Assembly (NCBI GenBank): GCA_030549495.1
Contig: JAUIRK010000058.1
Coordinates: 231,501-295,500, forward strand
Length of the DNA stretch: 64,000 nucleotides
Direction of reading: 5' to 3'
DNA from: Nectonema munidae
Lineage: Eukaryota; Nematomorpha; Nectonematoida; Nectonematidae
Numbering within the stretch: position 1 is the first letter of the stretch; each line of letters opens with the position of its first letter. The position numbers and the translations under genes were made by a program. This document shows positions 21,920-32,197 of the stretch, piece by piece. The notes beneath the pieces were generated by a model. That model saw only the letters and a list, made by a program, of their open reading frames with translations. It ran no database searches and was not told where the DNA came from.

Positions 21920-22056
21920 TTAACCCATTTTAGACCAAGCAAAGCAGACGATATCTAAAAAACGCAGACGATTTATATTCAAAGTCATTGAAAAAAGCAG
22001 ACGAAGATGAAATTACTTATGTTCCAAAATAGGAACATTGGTCGTAAATGGGTTAA
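21920..22056 (+). mobile_element. TTAA MITE, subfamily I, copy 2 (inside the RTE reverse transcriptase)
   Basis: TTAA is present at both ends (21920-21923, 22053-22056). It has three GCAGACGA words and the GTTCC-AAAATA-GGAAC palindrome near the right end. Removing the MITE and one TTAA rejoins the LINE frame as S-P-F-L-F-N-I-I-L-D-E, so the insertion boundaries are exact. Confidence 0.92.
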
Positions 22057-22794
22057 TATCATTCTTGATGAAATTCTTAAGGATTTAATTAAAGAAGATA
22101 CGAGTGAGATATTATATGCAGATGACATAGTACTAATAGGAGAATCTTCTGAAGAATTAAGTAAAAAGAATAGCACATGGTATGAGACACTAGAGAAAAA
22201 GTGTTTAAGAATAACACCAGCAAAACTAAGTGGATGAAAATTAGCGATTCTTTTAAGGCTACTGAGAACACAATTTCCAAAATAGATCCATGTGGAGTTT
22301 GCGGAAAAGAGTTAAAAGAAACTCTATAAGAGCTCAAACATTAAGGGCAGTTTGATAAATACAACAAATTTTAAGTGTAGGTGCTGTTTAAGTTTCAACC
22401 CAAATACCGATGTAGTATTCGATGAAAAAGTAGTAGTAGGCGGCGTAGAAGTAGAAGAGGTTAAACAATTTTGTTATTTAGGTGAGGTTTTAGACAAAAC
22501 AGGTAGGGTAAGTAGAACATAGAATACAACTAGCTTGGAAAAAATTTAAAACGTTAAGTGGTATTTTATGCACCAGTATCTTTTCGTTAAAATTAAGGGG
22601 TTTTCTTTATAGAAGTTGTATTCGGTCTAGTTTAGTGTATATTGGACAAATTTGGGCTTTAAAAGAATCTGAGAAAAATAGACTAAACACCACAGAGATG
22701 AGGATGTTAAGAATTATGTGTAAAAATATAGTGTTGACTCAAGGATTCCACCTCATAAGAATGAATACGCTTAAATTCCAACAAAACACCAATT

Positions 22795-24105
22795 TTGAGA
22801 TAGAGTTATAACTTCGAAAATGATAAAGGCGGTTTAATTTAATTTTCCAATTGATAATAATGATTAATTTAACCATAAGAGTGTAAAAAGTAGGTAATCA
22901 AAAAATTCAATTTAATTTAGCAAATCAAAATTTTTCACTTCACCTTCCATATGGAAACGGTTATTTGAAAAAACTTTGCTACCCCTCATTTCACTACAAT
23001 TTATACCGGATATTTGACGAATAATTAGTGATGTTAATTGGCTGGTTAGTTATTTGGTTCAACAGGTAACTATTTTTATAATTTAAAATTTCATAAAAAA
23101 ATAAAGTTATAACTTTTTTTTGAATGCCATACTTGAAAGTCATTGCGCAGGCTAAAACGTGTACTTTTTTGCATAATCGCCATTAATTACCTATTTTAGC
23201 CTAAACCACCGTACTTGCTTAGATAATAATTAGCAAAGAAATGGGCTAGTAGGGATAACGAGATAGCTGCCGCCAGAAAAGTGTTGCGGAGGGAATTGCG
23301 CTGCAACCCTTAGTAATAAAGACACACACAAAACTAAAATGCACTGTTCCATCTTTTGAAAAAGGGGGTGTACCAAGCCAACCACACCTGAAATAATGAT
23401 TAAAAGGATAGCTCTGAAGTTTTATTTTATAATTATATGCGTATAGAATATGTATTATTTATAAGGATATTGATATCTCTCGCACACCCGCGGTTATATA
23501 TATGTGTGTGTATATGTATGTATATATTAGAAAAACAAAGTATGGGTGAGGCATGAAGGATCAGTTGTCATGTGCTTTCGCGTAGATCCATTTTAAAATA
23601 CAGGATAAGTAGTGGATATAAAGAGAAGCACTCAAAGCGCATTGTAGATATGATTGAGGAATTTAAATTAAAAAGTATGAAAAGAAGAAACGGCACAGAG
23701 ATTCTAAAATTTCGTATGTCTAAATGGATATATGTATATGGTGGTATATACGATTATTATTATTTTATGCGAAAAATGAATAAATATTATATATCATGTA
23801 TGCCATCATAGGCAAATGTGTAAAAGGCAAAACAAAAACGCAGGTAATAAATAATTTACGTTAGTTGCTACAGCGTCATGACGACCACATACCACGTGAA
23901 TTTTGGGAAGTGAGATGGATAAAATAAGTTAAAATCTTTCCTTCTTATATATATATATATCTTTTGTAGCTAAGAAACAAGAGATCATTACACATGTAAA
24001 TAAATAAATCGGAAGGGGCATGAAATAGTAATATTAATTACCACTATTCATCATTAGCGGATAAAGGGGTATTGAAATAAAAGGGAATATATTAAAAATA
24101 GGATA
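22795..24105. other. Gene-poor stretch after the RTE LINE
   Basis: It contains AT-rich sequence, a TATG/TGTG microsatellite-like run at about 23494-23530 and an unrecognised 79-codon lysine- and tyrosine-rich frame at 23572-23811 that I do not trust as a gene. Confidence 0.5.
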
Positions 24106-24109
24106 CGGT

Positions 24110-24125
24110 TTTGCGCATGCGCAAA
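24110..24125. promoter_or_regulatory. NRF-1/erect-wing-type palindrome
   Basis: TTTGCGCATGCGCAAA contains TGCGCATGCGCA, the classic NRF-1 palindrome used in housekeeping promoters of animals. It stands out in AT-rich surroundings and lies about 90 bp upstream of the ATGGCGG start at 24216. The role is inferred from the motif and its position. Confidence 0.45.
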
Positions 24126-24215
24126 CAACATCTGATTTAAAAATTGGAATAAAAAGAGTATTAAATTAAATTTGTTCACATTAAAAAAATAAATACAATA
24201 AAATGTAGGGAGAAG

Positions 24216-24262
24216 ATGGCGGAAATGAATGAGGATGAGGAGATACGGAGAAGTGGTGTGAA
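24216..24262 (+). CDS. Possible first coding exon of an unrecognised host gene
   Basis: ATGGCGGAAATG in a good context (AGAAG before it) encodes MAEMNEDEEIRRSGV plus two bases and is followed at once by the strong donor GTGAGTG. An NRF-1-type palindrome lies just upstream. I could not find a convincing second exon: segments with coding-like runs at about 24398-24590 (SLFSSLASDEETGERSEDLG; DDRVDVLLRFKAAVKSLFDD) lie in two different frames. It may equally be a chance frame. Confidence 0.3.
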
Positions 24263-24264
24263 GT

Positions 24265-25540
24265 GAGTGAATTTAACATTTCCTTATTGCTGTAGCGGAT
24301 GAATGACATTTACGGATTAAAACAAGATTGATGTTGATGAAGAATAAGGATAACGTTATCATTTGGTAAGAAATTTTGAATGGGTGAAAAAGGGTATGAA
24401 GTCTCTATTTTCATCATTAGCATCGGATGAGGAAACTGGTGAGAGGAGTGAAGATTTGGGAGTGTTGGAAAATGGGTTGGTGATGATAGAGTTGATGTTC
24501 TTTTGAGATTTAAAGCGGCTGTGAAAAGTCTTTTTGATGATGGGCCTGACGTCATCAATCTAGAATTAAAATGTACAATCAAAAGCACATAGCTGAGGCA
24601 GGCAAATATATGGCTCTCCCTCTCTTTATAATATCATTGTGAATTTTTTGTAAAATCAATAAAATTTTCAATAAATTACCAAAATTCAATCAACATCTGA
24701 GAAAACGAATGTAAACAGTTTTAACACAATAACCGTCTAACTTTAAAGAATTATTATCTAAAAAAGAAGATTTTTCTAAGAAACGAACAATTGTATTGGC
24801 CTGTATTTCGCTACATAATTGATTTCGTAGTGAAAAACGCTTTTCAAATTTTCAGAAATCAAAGAGAAATGTTCAAAGCCAAAAATTCTAATTCTTCCAT
24901 CAAAAAAAAAAAGAATTTTTTTAATATTATATGAAGAATCAAAACTAGATAAGTTTGATCATTGGATATTAAAAGTAGAGCAGAGAAGATGTGCACAACG
25001 GTTTATTTTTGCTCAAAATGTAATGTAACCGTTTGCATCCAGGGTGTTTTACAAATTATCGTAATGCAGCATAGCTTTTATTCAAAATGATTTCAAAAAT
25101 ATTGTTAGGCGCACACACACACACACACAAAAGCGTATTCTTTCGGAGGGCATTTAGCCATGCGGCGTTTATCCTTTCAAAATAAAGTAAGTATGCAGCT
25201 CTTTTATCAATTTTGTAAATATATATAAATCATAGATTGAATCTGAAAAAAGAATACCTTCAAATTTCCTACGTGAGTAACAATACCCTCTTAGATTTAA
25301 TGATTATACCTTCTCAATAGTACCACTTTTTATAAGCCCTCCTCCCACGCCCGCTCCTAAAATAATTTTAATACGCTACTGTACATATACATATAAACAT
25401 AATATATAAAGTTTAGTGACCCTCAAACGTACAGCGAAAAAAAACACTTACAAGCTACTCCATTTTAAATAAAAGTAATAAAAAAATTTACTAAAAGAAA
25501 AAAAAGAGTTCTAATTTAGTTTTTTCTACAAAAAAAAGCA
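24265..25540. other. Mostly gene-free stretch
   Basis: At 24390-24600 there are two coding-like runs in different frames, possibly an exon with a break. An (AC)n run lies at 25110-25128. The rest is AT-rich without recognisable repeats. The missing last exon(s) of the minus-strand CTD phosphatase gene should lie between here and 27236, but I could not find them. Confidence 0.45.
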
Positions 25541-25544
25541 AAAC

Positions 25545-26706
25545 TCTTCTTTTACTTGAATACGGTGTTTAGGACAAATTGAGACATCACAAGAACAGCA
25601 GCTACTTCTACAGTTTTTTCTACAAAACTTGTTTTTTTTCTTTTGCAACCAACTTTATCAGTTCTTTTACAAGGCTGTGAGAGGTGAGGTAGCGATCTGT
25701 CACTATATCTCTTGCGGTGTTAGTAAAAGGTTTGACGAGCTCCAGGACAATTTCTTGTTCCTCATACCATTTTCATTTTTCCCACAATAAATTTTTTAAG
25801 TCAGAGCATAGCCTGTTGAGGCTTCGCAACACCAAAAAATTTTGATGCCATATTTTATTGGCTTATTAGGAATGAAAGTTCTTCCAGGTATGTGACCTCT
25901 GTAGCCGTAACGTTGTTAATCTACACTAAGTGTACTTTCTGGGACCAAACATCGCAACAAATTTCTTTGTAACATAGTCCACAACTCTCTGAATGCAGCC
26001 AACTTATCAACATGTTTTCTTTTTTCTCGATTTTTGAAATTATCGAATCTCAGGCATCTGAGGAAAAATTTATATCTCTGATGCCCCCAATAGTCGCTCT
26101 ATAAAAAGGCTTACTGTCGTTAGGAGACCACAAATCTTGAAGCAAAGACATTTTGTCACGATCCATAGCGCTTCTAATGAGTATAGCATAACATGGCTTC
26201 AATTCGTCGAGAGAAAACAGTTTCATGAATGATGGGTATGAATTTTTGATAAAGGTATTTTCTTATAACATCATTAACTTTTCGGTTTGTAAATCTTTGT
26301 ATCGATAGAAAGATGTCTTCATCATAAAATAATAAAAAACCACTTAGTTCATCTTTTGGACTACAAATAGGCCGAGGTAACTCTTTCAATATGTTTCTTG
26401 AGAAGGATCGAACTATGGGTGGATCTTTAGAATAAATTATATCGCCACACCTGATTTCTTGATTTGAAAAATCTTCGTGATCCTGGCTGTTCGCATTATT
26501 CTCTTTTATTTGATCTTCATAGTCATCATCGTCAACATCATTGAAATCACTCTCAACATATTCTTCATAGTCATTTCTCCATCATCAACGCTCTCTTCAT
26601 CATCAATCTTTTCTATACCAAGTGAAGGATTGGATACATCCACTTCAATTTCTTCATTTTCGCTTTCACTAGCATCACTTTCTTTTGATTGTAGATAATA
26701 GGGCAT
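25545..26706 (-). pseudogene. piggyBac transposase C, strongly degraded, minus strand
   Basis: Read on the minus strand it starts with an acidic segment (MPYYLQSKESDASESENEEI, 26706 downward), continues with PPIVRSFSRNILKELPRPIC and KVNDVIRKYLYQKFIPIIHE (26389-26174), then DKMSLLQDLWSPNDSKPFYR and VHLV/INNV fragments, and ends in a cysteine-rich tail (KFCRKNCRSSCCSCDVSICP) like the piggyBac C-terminal zinc-binding domain. The central catalytic part is much shortened and frames change often. It lies between the possible first exon at 24216 and exon 7 of the CTD phosphatase gene. Confidence 0.65.
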
Positions 26707-27235
26707 TTGCTGCCAAAAATGAAGCTCTTTTACTTTTTCCCATTTTATGGAGCAAAGAATACAATTATAAAGCTGTAAAAATAAGTGTAAGTAAAGTAGT
26801 CTACAAAATGGAGTAGTTTGTACGTTAGATGAAAAAGATGAGTTTTACGTCAATCAATAATTCTTTCAACCAATAAGAATCAATGTGCCGATAGACACAC
26901 AGAAGCTAGAGTATTATAATATAGACGAGAAACATCTATACTCCAAACATAATATATTGACTTCAAATATCATTCATTATATTAACAAAAGAGCATTCTA
27001 CCAGTCGTATGAAATTACTTTCGCGATACATTCGACCCCTGAGGTATGCTCGAGACTTCTGTCAAAAAATCTAAAAAGTAACTTCTCTGAATCTCTAATC
27101 GTAGAAGTATTCAGTCATGGAATATATATAAGTGCTGTGAAAAGTGGAGAAAATGTTTGAAAGTATAATGATGTGATCCTCTGTGTCTCATATTGGTGAA
27201 TCTTGAAAATAAAGAGAAATGTTGAAAAAGCTTAC
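26707..27235. other. Downstream side of CTD phosphatase exon 7; nothing else recognised
   Basis: A 91-codon plus-strand frame at 26885-27160 has no recognisable features. On the minus strand an acceptor-like TTTATTTTCAAG occurs near 27209, but the following frame does not resemble the family's C-terminus. Confidence 0.4.
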
Positions 27236-27334
27236 AGAAGAAGTGGCAATTTGCTCCAAAAAAGGCAGTAGATTCAATAATTCTCGATCTCTTTCGTCAT
27301 GAAACCATGAAGATATTGGAATGCCATTATCTGG
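27236..27334 (-). CDS. CTDSPL2: CTD small phosphatase-like gene, exon 7 (end of HAD domain)
   Basis: Minus strand: acceptor TTTATTTTAG at 27335 and above, exon of 99 bp (33 codons, phase 0 at both ends), then donor GTAAGC. It encodes [33 protein letters not shown], matching the family's NGIPIESWF..D..D.ELL.L.PFLE segment. This is a canonical splice pair with conserved protein between. The final coding segment (family: DVRP..R.RFRLH..LPPD) is not found further down the strand. Confidence 0.85.
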
Positions 27335-28037
27335 CTAAAATAAAGTATTAGGATATTATGAAAATAGTTTGTACAACTTGCAGCAAGAGCAACAATCTCG
27401 TGAGGCTCATCTAACGATGGTAGGAAAGAACCGCCCTTATCTGGGTACCAATCACTAGTTATATACCGTAACTCATGTTGCTCACATACACTAAATATTG
27501 TGAAGTTAGACATTTTCGCCAAGAATTTAATTCCGCGAAATCATCAATTTGCAGAGTTTCAAGTTTTTTCTGTGAAAATGTTTCATATATAAAATTATAA
27601 ATGACTGTAATTTCGATAGTGCTTCGCAAGTAAAGAGCTAAACTTTTTAGGTTAAATATCTAAAATTTTAGAAACTTTTCTTTGAGGAATTAAAGTACTT
27701 TACAGTAATATAGGAATGGTTGAAAAGGATAGAAATTTAACGAATCAGATCCGAGCTTTTGTGCAGTTCATTTGAATAATTAACATTTATTCAAGAAGTG
27801 TTAAAAATAATTGGTCCGATTCTAGCGTAATTTGATTGATTAAAACAAAAAATTACTTAATTTTTTTATCCAATCAGATCAAAGAATTTGCGTACTCTCA
27901 AGTTCCATGACAAAAAAGATATATAATTTCTCATTTTCAATTAAATTTTAACACACTGATGCTAATCTGCATATTTTTTTGGAAATATATGTAAAAAACG
28001 CGGAACATAGATGGTATTTAGTTCAAATTAATCGATT

Positions 28038-28177
28038 TTAACCGATTTACGACCAATGTTCCTATTTTGGAACATAAGTAATTTCATCTTCGTCTGCTTT
28101 TTTTAATGACTTTGAATATAAATCGTCTGCGTTTTTTTATAGATATCGTCTGCTTTGCTTGGTCTTAAATGGGTTAA
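28038..28177 (-). mobile_element. TTAA MITE, subfamily I, copy 3 (reverse orientation)
   Basis: TTAA lies at both ends. On the plus strand it begins ACCGATTTACGACCAATG, carries the TGTTCC-TATTTT-GGAACA palindrome directly after GACCA, then CGTCTGC three times, and ends TGGTCTTAAATGGG-type. It sits in intron 6 of the CTD phosphatase gene. Confidence 0.9.
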
Positions 28178-28264
28178 AGGATGAATATAGCTAACTATAC
28201 ACTAAGGGAACCGTAATTCACAATCCAACTAGCAAATACTTTAGATAAATTTACATATATAAAT

Positions 28265-28567
28265 TAGAAAGGTATCGGATGTGAAATTTTTTGTATTCGC
28301 GGATGCGCATATCAAATTTGATATCCTAACGGATGCGGATTAAACTAAAAATGCAGGCTTTCTATTTTAAAAAAATTTAGAGAGATGTCAATGTATACTT
28401 ATTATTATAAAAATTTTGGATAGAGTAAAAATTAAAAAATTACGAAAAAAACTTTGCGGTATATAGGAAAAAGGAAAATTGCGCATGCAGATGTTTAAAC
28501 TTAAATCATCGGCGGATGAGGATGTTAAGAGAATGTAAAAAATTTTGCGGATATCCGATACATCTCT
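28265..28567. mobile_element. hAT-like MITE with TATCGGAT-bearing ends
   Basis: The left end is TAGAAAGGTATCGGATGTG and the right end CGGATATCCGATACATCTCT, inverted with respect to each other and followed inside by AAATTTTTT-type runs. A related end occurs at 4270. Non-coding; in intron 6 of the CTD phosphatase gene. Confidence 0.6.
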
Positions 28568-30240
28568 AATATAAATACTTTTACACTATTATAATACAAT
28601 GTCTTGAGTTATATCAGGTTTAAAAAAACGACATTACATAACCTTATTTTCTAATTCTGGTACGTAAAATCTCGGGTTGTGGACACCTCAATAGTAGGGA
28701 CACCTTACCATTGTGTACATTTTTTATACGACCGTGCAATTTTACATGTAACTTATATAAAATAAACCTTGATAATGAGGATACCTCGCTACTCAGAACA
28801 GTGGAGTGGACACTTAAAATCAGCTTTAAAAATATAAAAACTTGCTAGTGTCGAAACATTCATCTTCACGACAAAAGTGTTCAGAACGATGATCTACATG
28901 CTTGTGTTTTCCTTATACAGGACACGTTTATATAAAGCGTCTAATACTTTGTGATGGTGGTTGTGGTGGCGATGATGATCACGGTAAATAAGAAAATCAT
29001 TCTAGGGTTATAGATACAACTTATAGCATAGATTAACTTCATCATCATTAGAATAGAGTAAGATCCTGTTTGTATCATGAAGCATTGAAGCAATTTCTCA
29101 TAGCATTATATGTTTCTTTGTTCATACGATCATAGAAAAAACTAATCTACATCATACCTCTATGCAGCAAAACCTATTAAAACACATTACAACCACTACT
29201 CCTCATACTAGATTCAATTTATGACATTCAATTTGCAAGGATAAAAGCAGAGTTTAAAAACTAATTTTGATATGAAATAAGCTTGCTCTATATTGATACC
29301 ATCTTTCTGCAACATTTATCATAAAAACGCAACTATTCCTTATGCCTAACTCTTCAAAACCTCCCGTTTGTCAAAAAATTGAGTTTACGATAGAGAAAAA
29401 AATAGAAATTATCAAAGCATCTGAATCTTCTCAAATCAGTGTATAGGGCAGTTGGTAGCTCAATTTAAGTGAAGCAAATCTCAAATTGCAAAATATTGAA
29501 ATAAAAAGTTTCAATGCAATGTCGATGTTCACCGTAAAGGTTTATGTTCTCGACCTTTCCATGAGTTAGAGGAACAACTTTAGTCATGGTACACATTTGC
29601 AAGGTCACGTAATATTCCTGTTAGTAGGCCTTTGTTGCAAGAAAAATCTTTATCACTTGCTAATGCACTTGAAATAGAGAATTTTAAAGCCTCACAATAA
29701 TGGTTGAACAACTTTAAGCGCAATCATGGGTTGCACTCCAAAGTTATTAGTGGTGAACGAGGAAATGTGAATCTTGGTAAGTTTTTTTACTGTTTTATTT
29801 TATTATTAAATTTGTAGAAGGTGCTCATCAGTGGAAAATGCGTATACCTTCTATTATTGATGGCTATTCTCCAGACAACATCTATATAATATAGATGAAA
29901 CTGGTTTATTCTACAGAGCTCTTCCTTCTCATACCCTCAATGCTCGAGGAAAAGATTCAACCGGAGGAAAAAAATTAAACGTACTGTTGCTCTCATTACG
30001 AATATGGCGGGTTGTATAGAAAAATCTAATATCTGTTCAGTTGCTAGTAAAAAGATCTTTCAAAAACATCGGAATTAATCTTGGATGACTTGCAAAATAT
30101 TCGTAGAAATTTTAGTAAATTTGAATAAAATGTTTTACCGTGAAAAACGGCTTATTTTTGTCGACAACGCTCGAAGTCATCCCGAAGAACTTACAACTCA
30201 CAAACACTAAAGTAATTTTTTTCCACCAAACACGACATCA

Positions 30241-30456
30241 ATGGTTCAACAACTGGCTCAACGACGCATAAATAATTTCAAACAAAACTACAGGAAACGA
30301 CTTTTAAGATCTTTTTTATCTGTGATCGAAAAAACTGAAGAGTTTTCTATCATTTCAAGCTCAGTTGCAGAAATAAAAACTTCAACAGTTATGGAATGCT
30401 TTCAAAAAGGGGGCTTTTTATTAACTCAAAAACAGATATTGATATTTTTATCTTAA
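30241..30456 (+). pseudogene. Tigger transposase fragment (after the second catalytic D)
   Basis: 71 codons beginning MVQQLAQRRINNFKQNYRKR correspond to the family's P-L-D-Q-G-I-I..F...YR segment, where the third catalytic aspartate would be expected; here the residue after Q-L is A. The frame runs into the inserted MITE at 30453. Confidence 0.65.
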
Positions 30457-30590
30457 CCCATTTACGGCCAATGTTCCTATTTTGGAACATAAGTAATTTC
30501 ATCTTCGTCTGCTTTTTTCAATGACTTTGAATATAAATCGTCTGCGTTTTTTTAGATATCATCTGCTTTGCTTGGCCTTAAATGGATTAT
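30453..30590 (-). mobile_element. TTAA MITE, subfamily I, copy 4 (inside Tigger)
   Basis: It begins with TTAACCCATTTACGGCCAAT, has the TGTTCC-TATTTT-GGAACA palindrome and CGTCTGC motifs, and ends AAATGGATTAT, where the right TTAA has become TTAT. Tigger coding sequence resumes just beyond it. Confidence 0.88.
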
Positions 30591-31174
30591 AAAGGATTTA
30601 ATGAAATTGGCTCTATCTTCAATAGAAAGCCAATTTGAAGAAGTTGCAAGCAAGAATATTCTCAACCAAACAAAGATATCCGAGTTTTTCAAACGTAAAA
30701 ATTCCTAATTTTCACTCACATTGTTTAATTTTATTGTAATAAAATGCCTACACTTTCATTTATTTCTACCATGATTAAAGCAATGTGAACATTATTCACC
30801 TAAAGAATGATTGTGAACTATAAGGCATGTAGATCAACCTTGATAAAAGGGACACCTCATTATTGCCGACATTTTAAGTTTGTGCCTATGAGTGTCCTTA
30901 TTATTGAGGTTTTACTGTACTTGTAAGTATGTTCTAATAAATTGCGTTTGATTTTTTACGTTTTCTTGGCAAGAAAATTTTGTATCTTATACGGAGTCAA
31001 AATGTTTTCCACAAATTAAGCGATCGGTTAAAATTAAAATTGTGGCACTCAAAAAGAATATTGATCTTGACTCGTAAAAGGTTGGGGGAAGCCATGCCTT
31101 TGTGGACCACAATTTTGAAGACTAATCGTCTGCTTTAGAGAATAGAAGCAAATGGAAGAAAGCGCAAGACTTAC

Positions 31175-31301
31175 GTGATAGGCGAACGCGTGTGGGGAAT
31201 TGTCGATGATCAGCGTTTTTGATAGGTCGCGGTTTAAAATGTTGAGATTCTTTATGTAGTTTCCGTCTACGCAGACACAGTGCTCTCGATACAGACGATG
31301 C
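31175..31301 (-). CDS. CTDSPL2: CTD small phosphatase-like gene, exon 6
   Basis: Minus strand: acceptor TTATATCTAACAG, exon of 127 bp, donor GTAAGT. With the split codon supplied by exon 5 it encodes [20 protein letters not shown], then [18 protein letters not shown]. The I-I-D-N-S-P motif is the conserved C-terminal HAD motif that helps bind Mg2+. The wording R-E-H-C-V-C-V-x-G-N-Y-I-K is closest to CTDSPL2 and differs from the SCP1-3 group (R-E-S-C-V-F). It leaves phase 0, matching exon 7. Confidence 0.9.
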
Positions 31302-32054
31302 CTGTTAGATATAAATATGAGTAGTTTTATCCCAAACACACATTCAAATGATGGTGGCGCTAACAATGTCAGTTTGAAGGTAAACAAAAATATATGTTGG
31401 ATCAATTGTAGAATGTCCTCCAGTTTCATAAATATTAGTATTTGCGCAACAACTCATAGTAAGTAGGTTAGATAATAATTAGTAAAGTTAGTTATACGGT
31501 TAGTTAATTGATTAGTTAGTGTATTAAAGATAATAACTAGTTAATTATCTAGTGAGGAGTAGGTCTCATTATTCCAATTTAAATTAGTGGTCTGACAAGA
31601 CCAGCCGAGAGACAACTTGAGAGACTACTATATATCTTTTTTTTTTTACAAAATCGATGAATTTGAAAATGCAACTTTTAGTAAAAATGTTCCAATAAAA
31701 TTTCCTCCACTCTACTTCTCAAACCTCTGGACGATGACTGATATATTTAATTTGATACTTTTTCACAATAAAGTTTACTCCGTGCTTGATCTGAAATAAT
31801 AAAAATGGGGAGACAAGAGGGTGAAAGTCATTGTATTTTTGAGTTTCGATTCAACTACATACACCTAGATTTTGTTATGCTTTTAATTTGATACTTTTCT
31901 ATAATTTCTCCATCTTTGATTTGAAATATATTGTGTTTAGCTATTTTTCTTCTAGAACACAGATTCCCGACTTTTAATATGGCGCACATTTGGGAAAGTT
32001 TTTTTGGTATCGAAAATATCTCAGAATATTTGCGATGAAAAGAAGAATTCATAC
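31302..32054. other. Intron 5 of the CTD phosphatase gene
   Basis: Bounded by GT (32054-32053) and AG (31303-31302) on the minus strand. It holds a TTAG/TTAGTTA-rich stretch at about 31440-31540 and, from about 31580 to 31720, a diverged repeat that recurs near 52665-52830 (AATTAGTGGTCTG, AGACTACT). Confidence 0.6.
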
Positions 32055-32197
32055 GTGAAAAGTTTTTTCTCCGAATCAAAAATGTCAATGAGCGTTTCGG
32101 CGTATGCTCTTTTGGAAGCAGTGAACAAAATGAGCTCAAACATCTTGGACACCTTTTCCAGAAATTGTTTGAAGTAGGGACGAAGTTTGGCATAGAC
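32055..32197 (-). CDS. CTDSPL2: CTD small phosphatase-like gene, exon 5
   Basis: Minus strand: acceptor TTTTTCTCTTTTAG, exon of 143 bp starting in phase 0, donor GTATGA leaving two bases. It encodes VYAKLRPYFKQFLEKVSKM, then FELILFTASKRAYAETLIDI and FDSEKKLF, matching the family's [30 protein letters not shown].YAD region. The T-A-S-K lysine is the conserved HAD motif III residue. The split ACG/threonine codon joins exon 6 exactly. Confidence 0.9.

Larger units (their letters stand above)
20010..22790 (+). mobile_element. RTE-type LINE, degraded, with a MITE inside its reverse transcriptase
   Basis: The leader has GGAAGGGCATCTGGCATG and a segment encoding YIGAVQPKVSGGLHQFPSYL, as in RTE elements with craniofacial-development-2-like endonucleases. 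The endonuclease follows: NVGSLVRKSVEIIEMLNRRK with VDIVGLQEVGYKG (20226-20474), LDLNGHVGEVNTTY, and SMIDYIMM. A basic linker (20963-21526) ends in KPNKSAGYSG. The reverse transcriptase has LIPLYKGKGTITNCSNYR, AFIDLEKAFDSVSRSLI, KVGLHQGSILSPFLF, then after the MITE NIILDEIL and EILYADDIVLIGES. The C-terminal part (VEEVKQFCYLGEVLDKTGR) runs to about 22760. Stops and frame changes are frequent. RTE elements copy by target-primed reverse transcription; this one is dead. Confidence 0.8.
28661..30919 (+). mobile_element. Tigger/pogo-type transposon, degraded, with a MITE inside
   Basis: The ends are TACGTAAAATCTCGGG (28661) and, inverted, TACAGTAAAACCTCAATAAT (ending at 30919), flanked by TA as in Tc1/mariner-pogo elements. 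The coding part runs from about 29342 to 30710: CENP-B-like N-terminus PVCQKIEFTIEKKIEIIKAS, then WLNNFKRNHGLHSKVISGER, IYNIDETGLFYRALPSHTLN (first D of the DDD triad), RLIFVDNARSHPEELTT (second D), QQLAQRRINNFKQNYRKRLL, and the tail SSIESQFEEVASKNILNQTK with ISEFFKRK. Several frame changes make it inactive. It lies in intron 6 of the CTD phosphatase gene. Confidence 0.8.

Noticed and set aside
23572-23811. 79-codon lysine- and tyrosine-rich plus-strand frame
   Set aside because: No recognisable family, no promoter or splice support; could be chance.
24546-24553. TGACGTCA, a CRE-like palindrome
   Set aside because: A single 8-bp match downstream of the possible exon; expected by chance in sequence of this length.
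26885-27160. 91-codon plus-strand frame opposite the CTD phosphatase 3' side
   Set aside because: No motif and no conserved partner; it overlaps the intron or 3' region of a supported gene.
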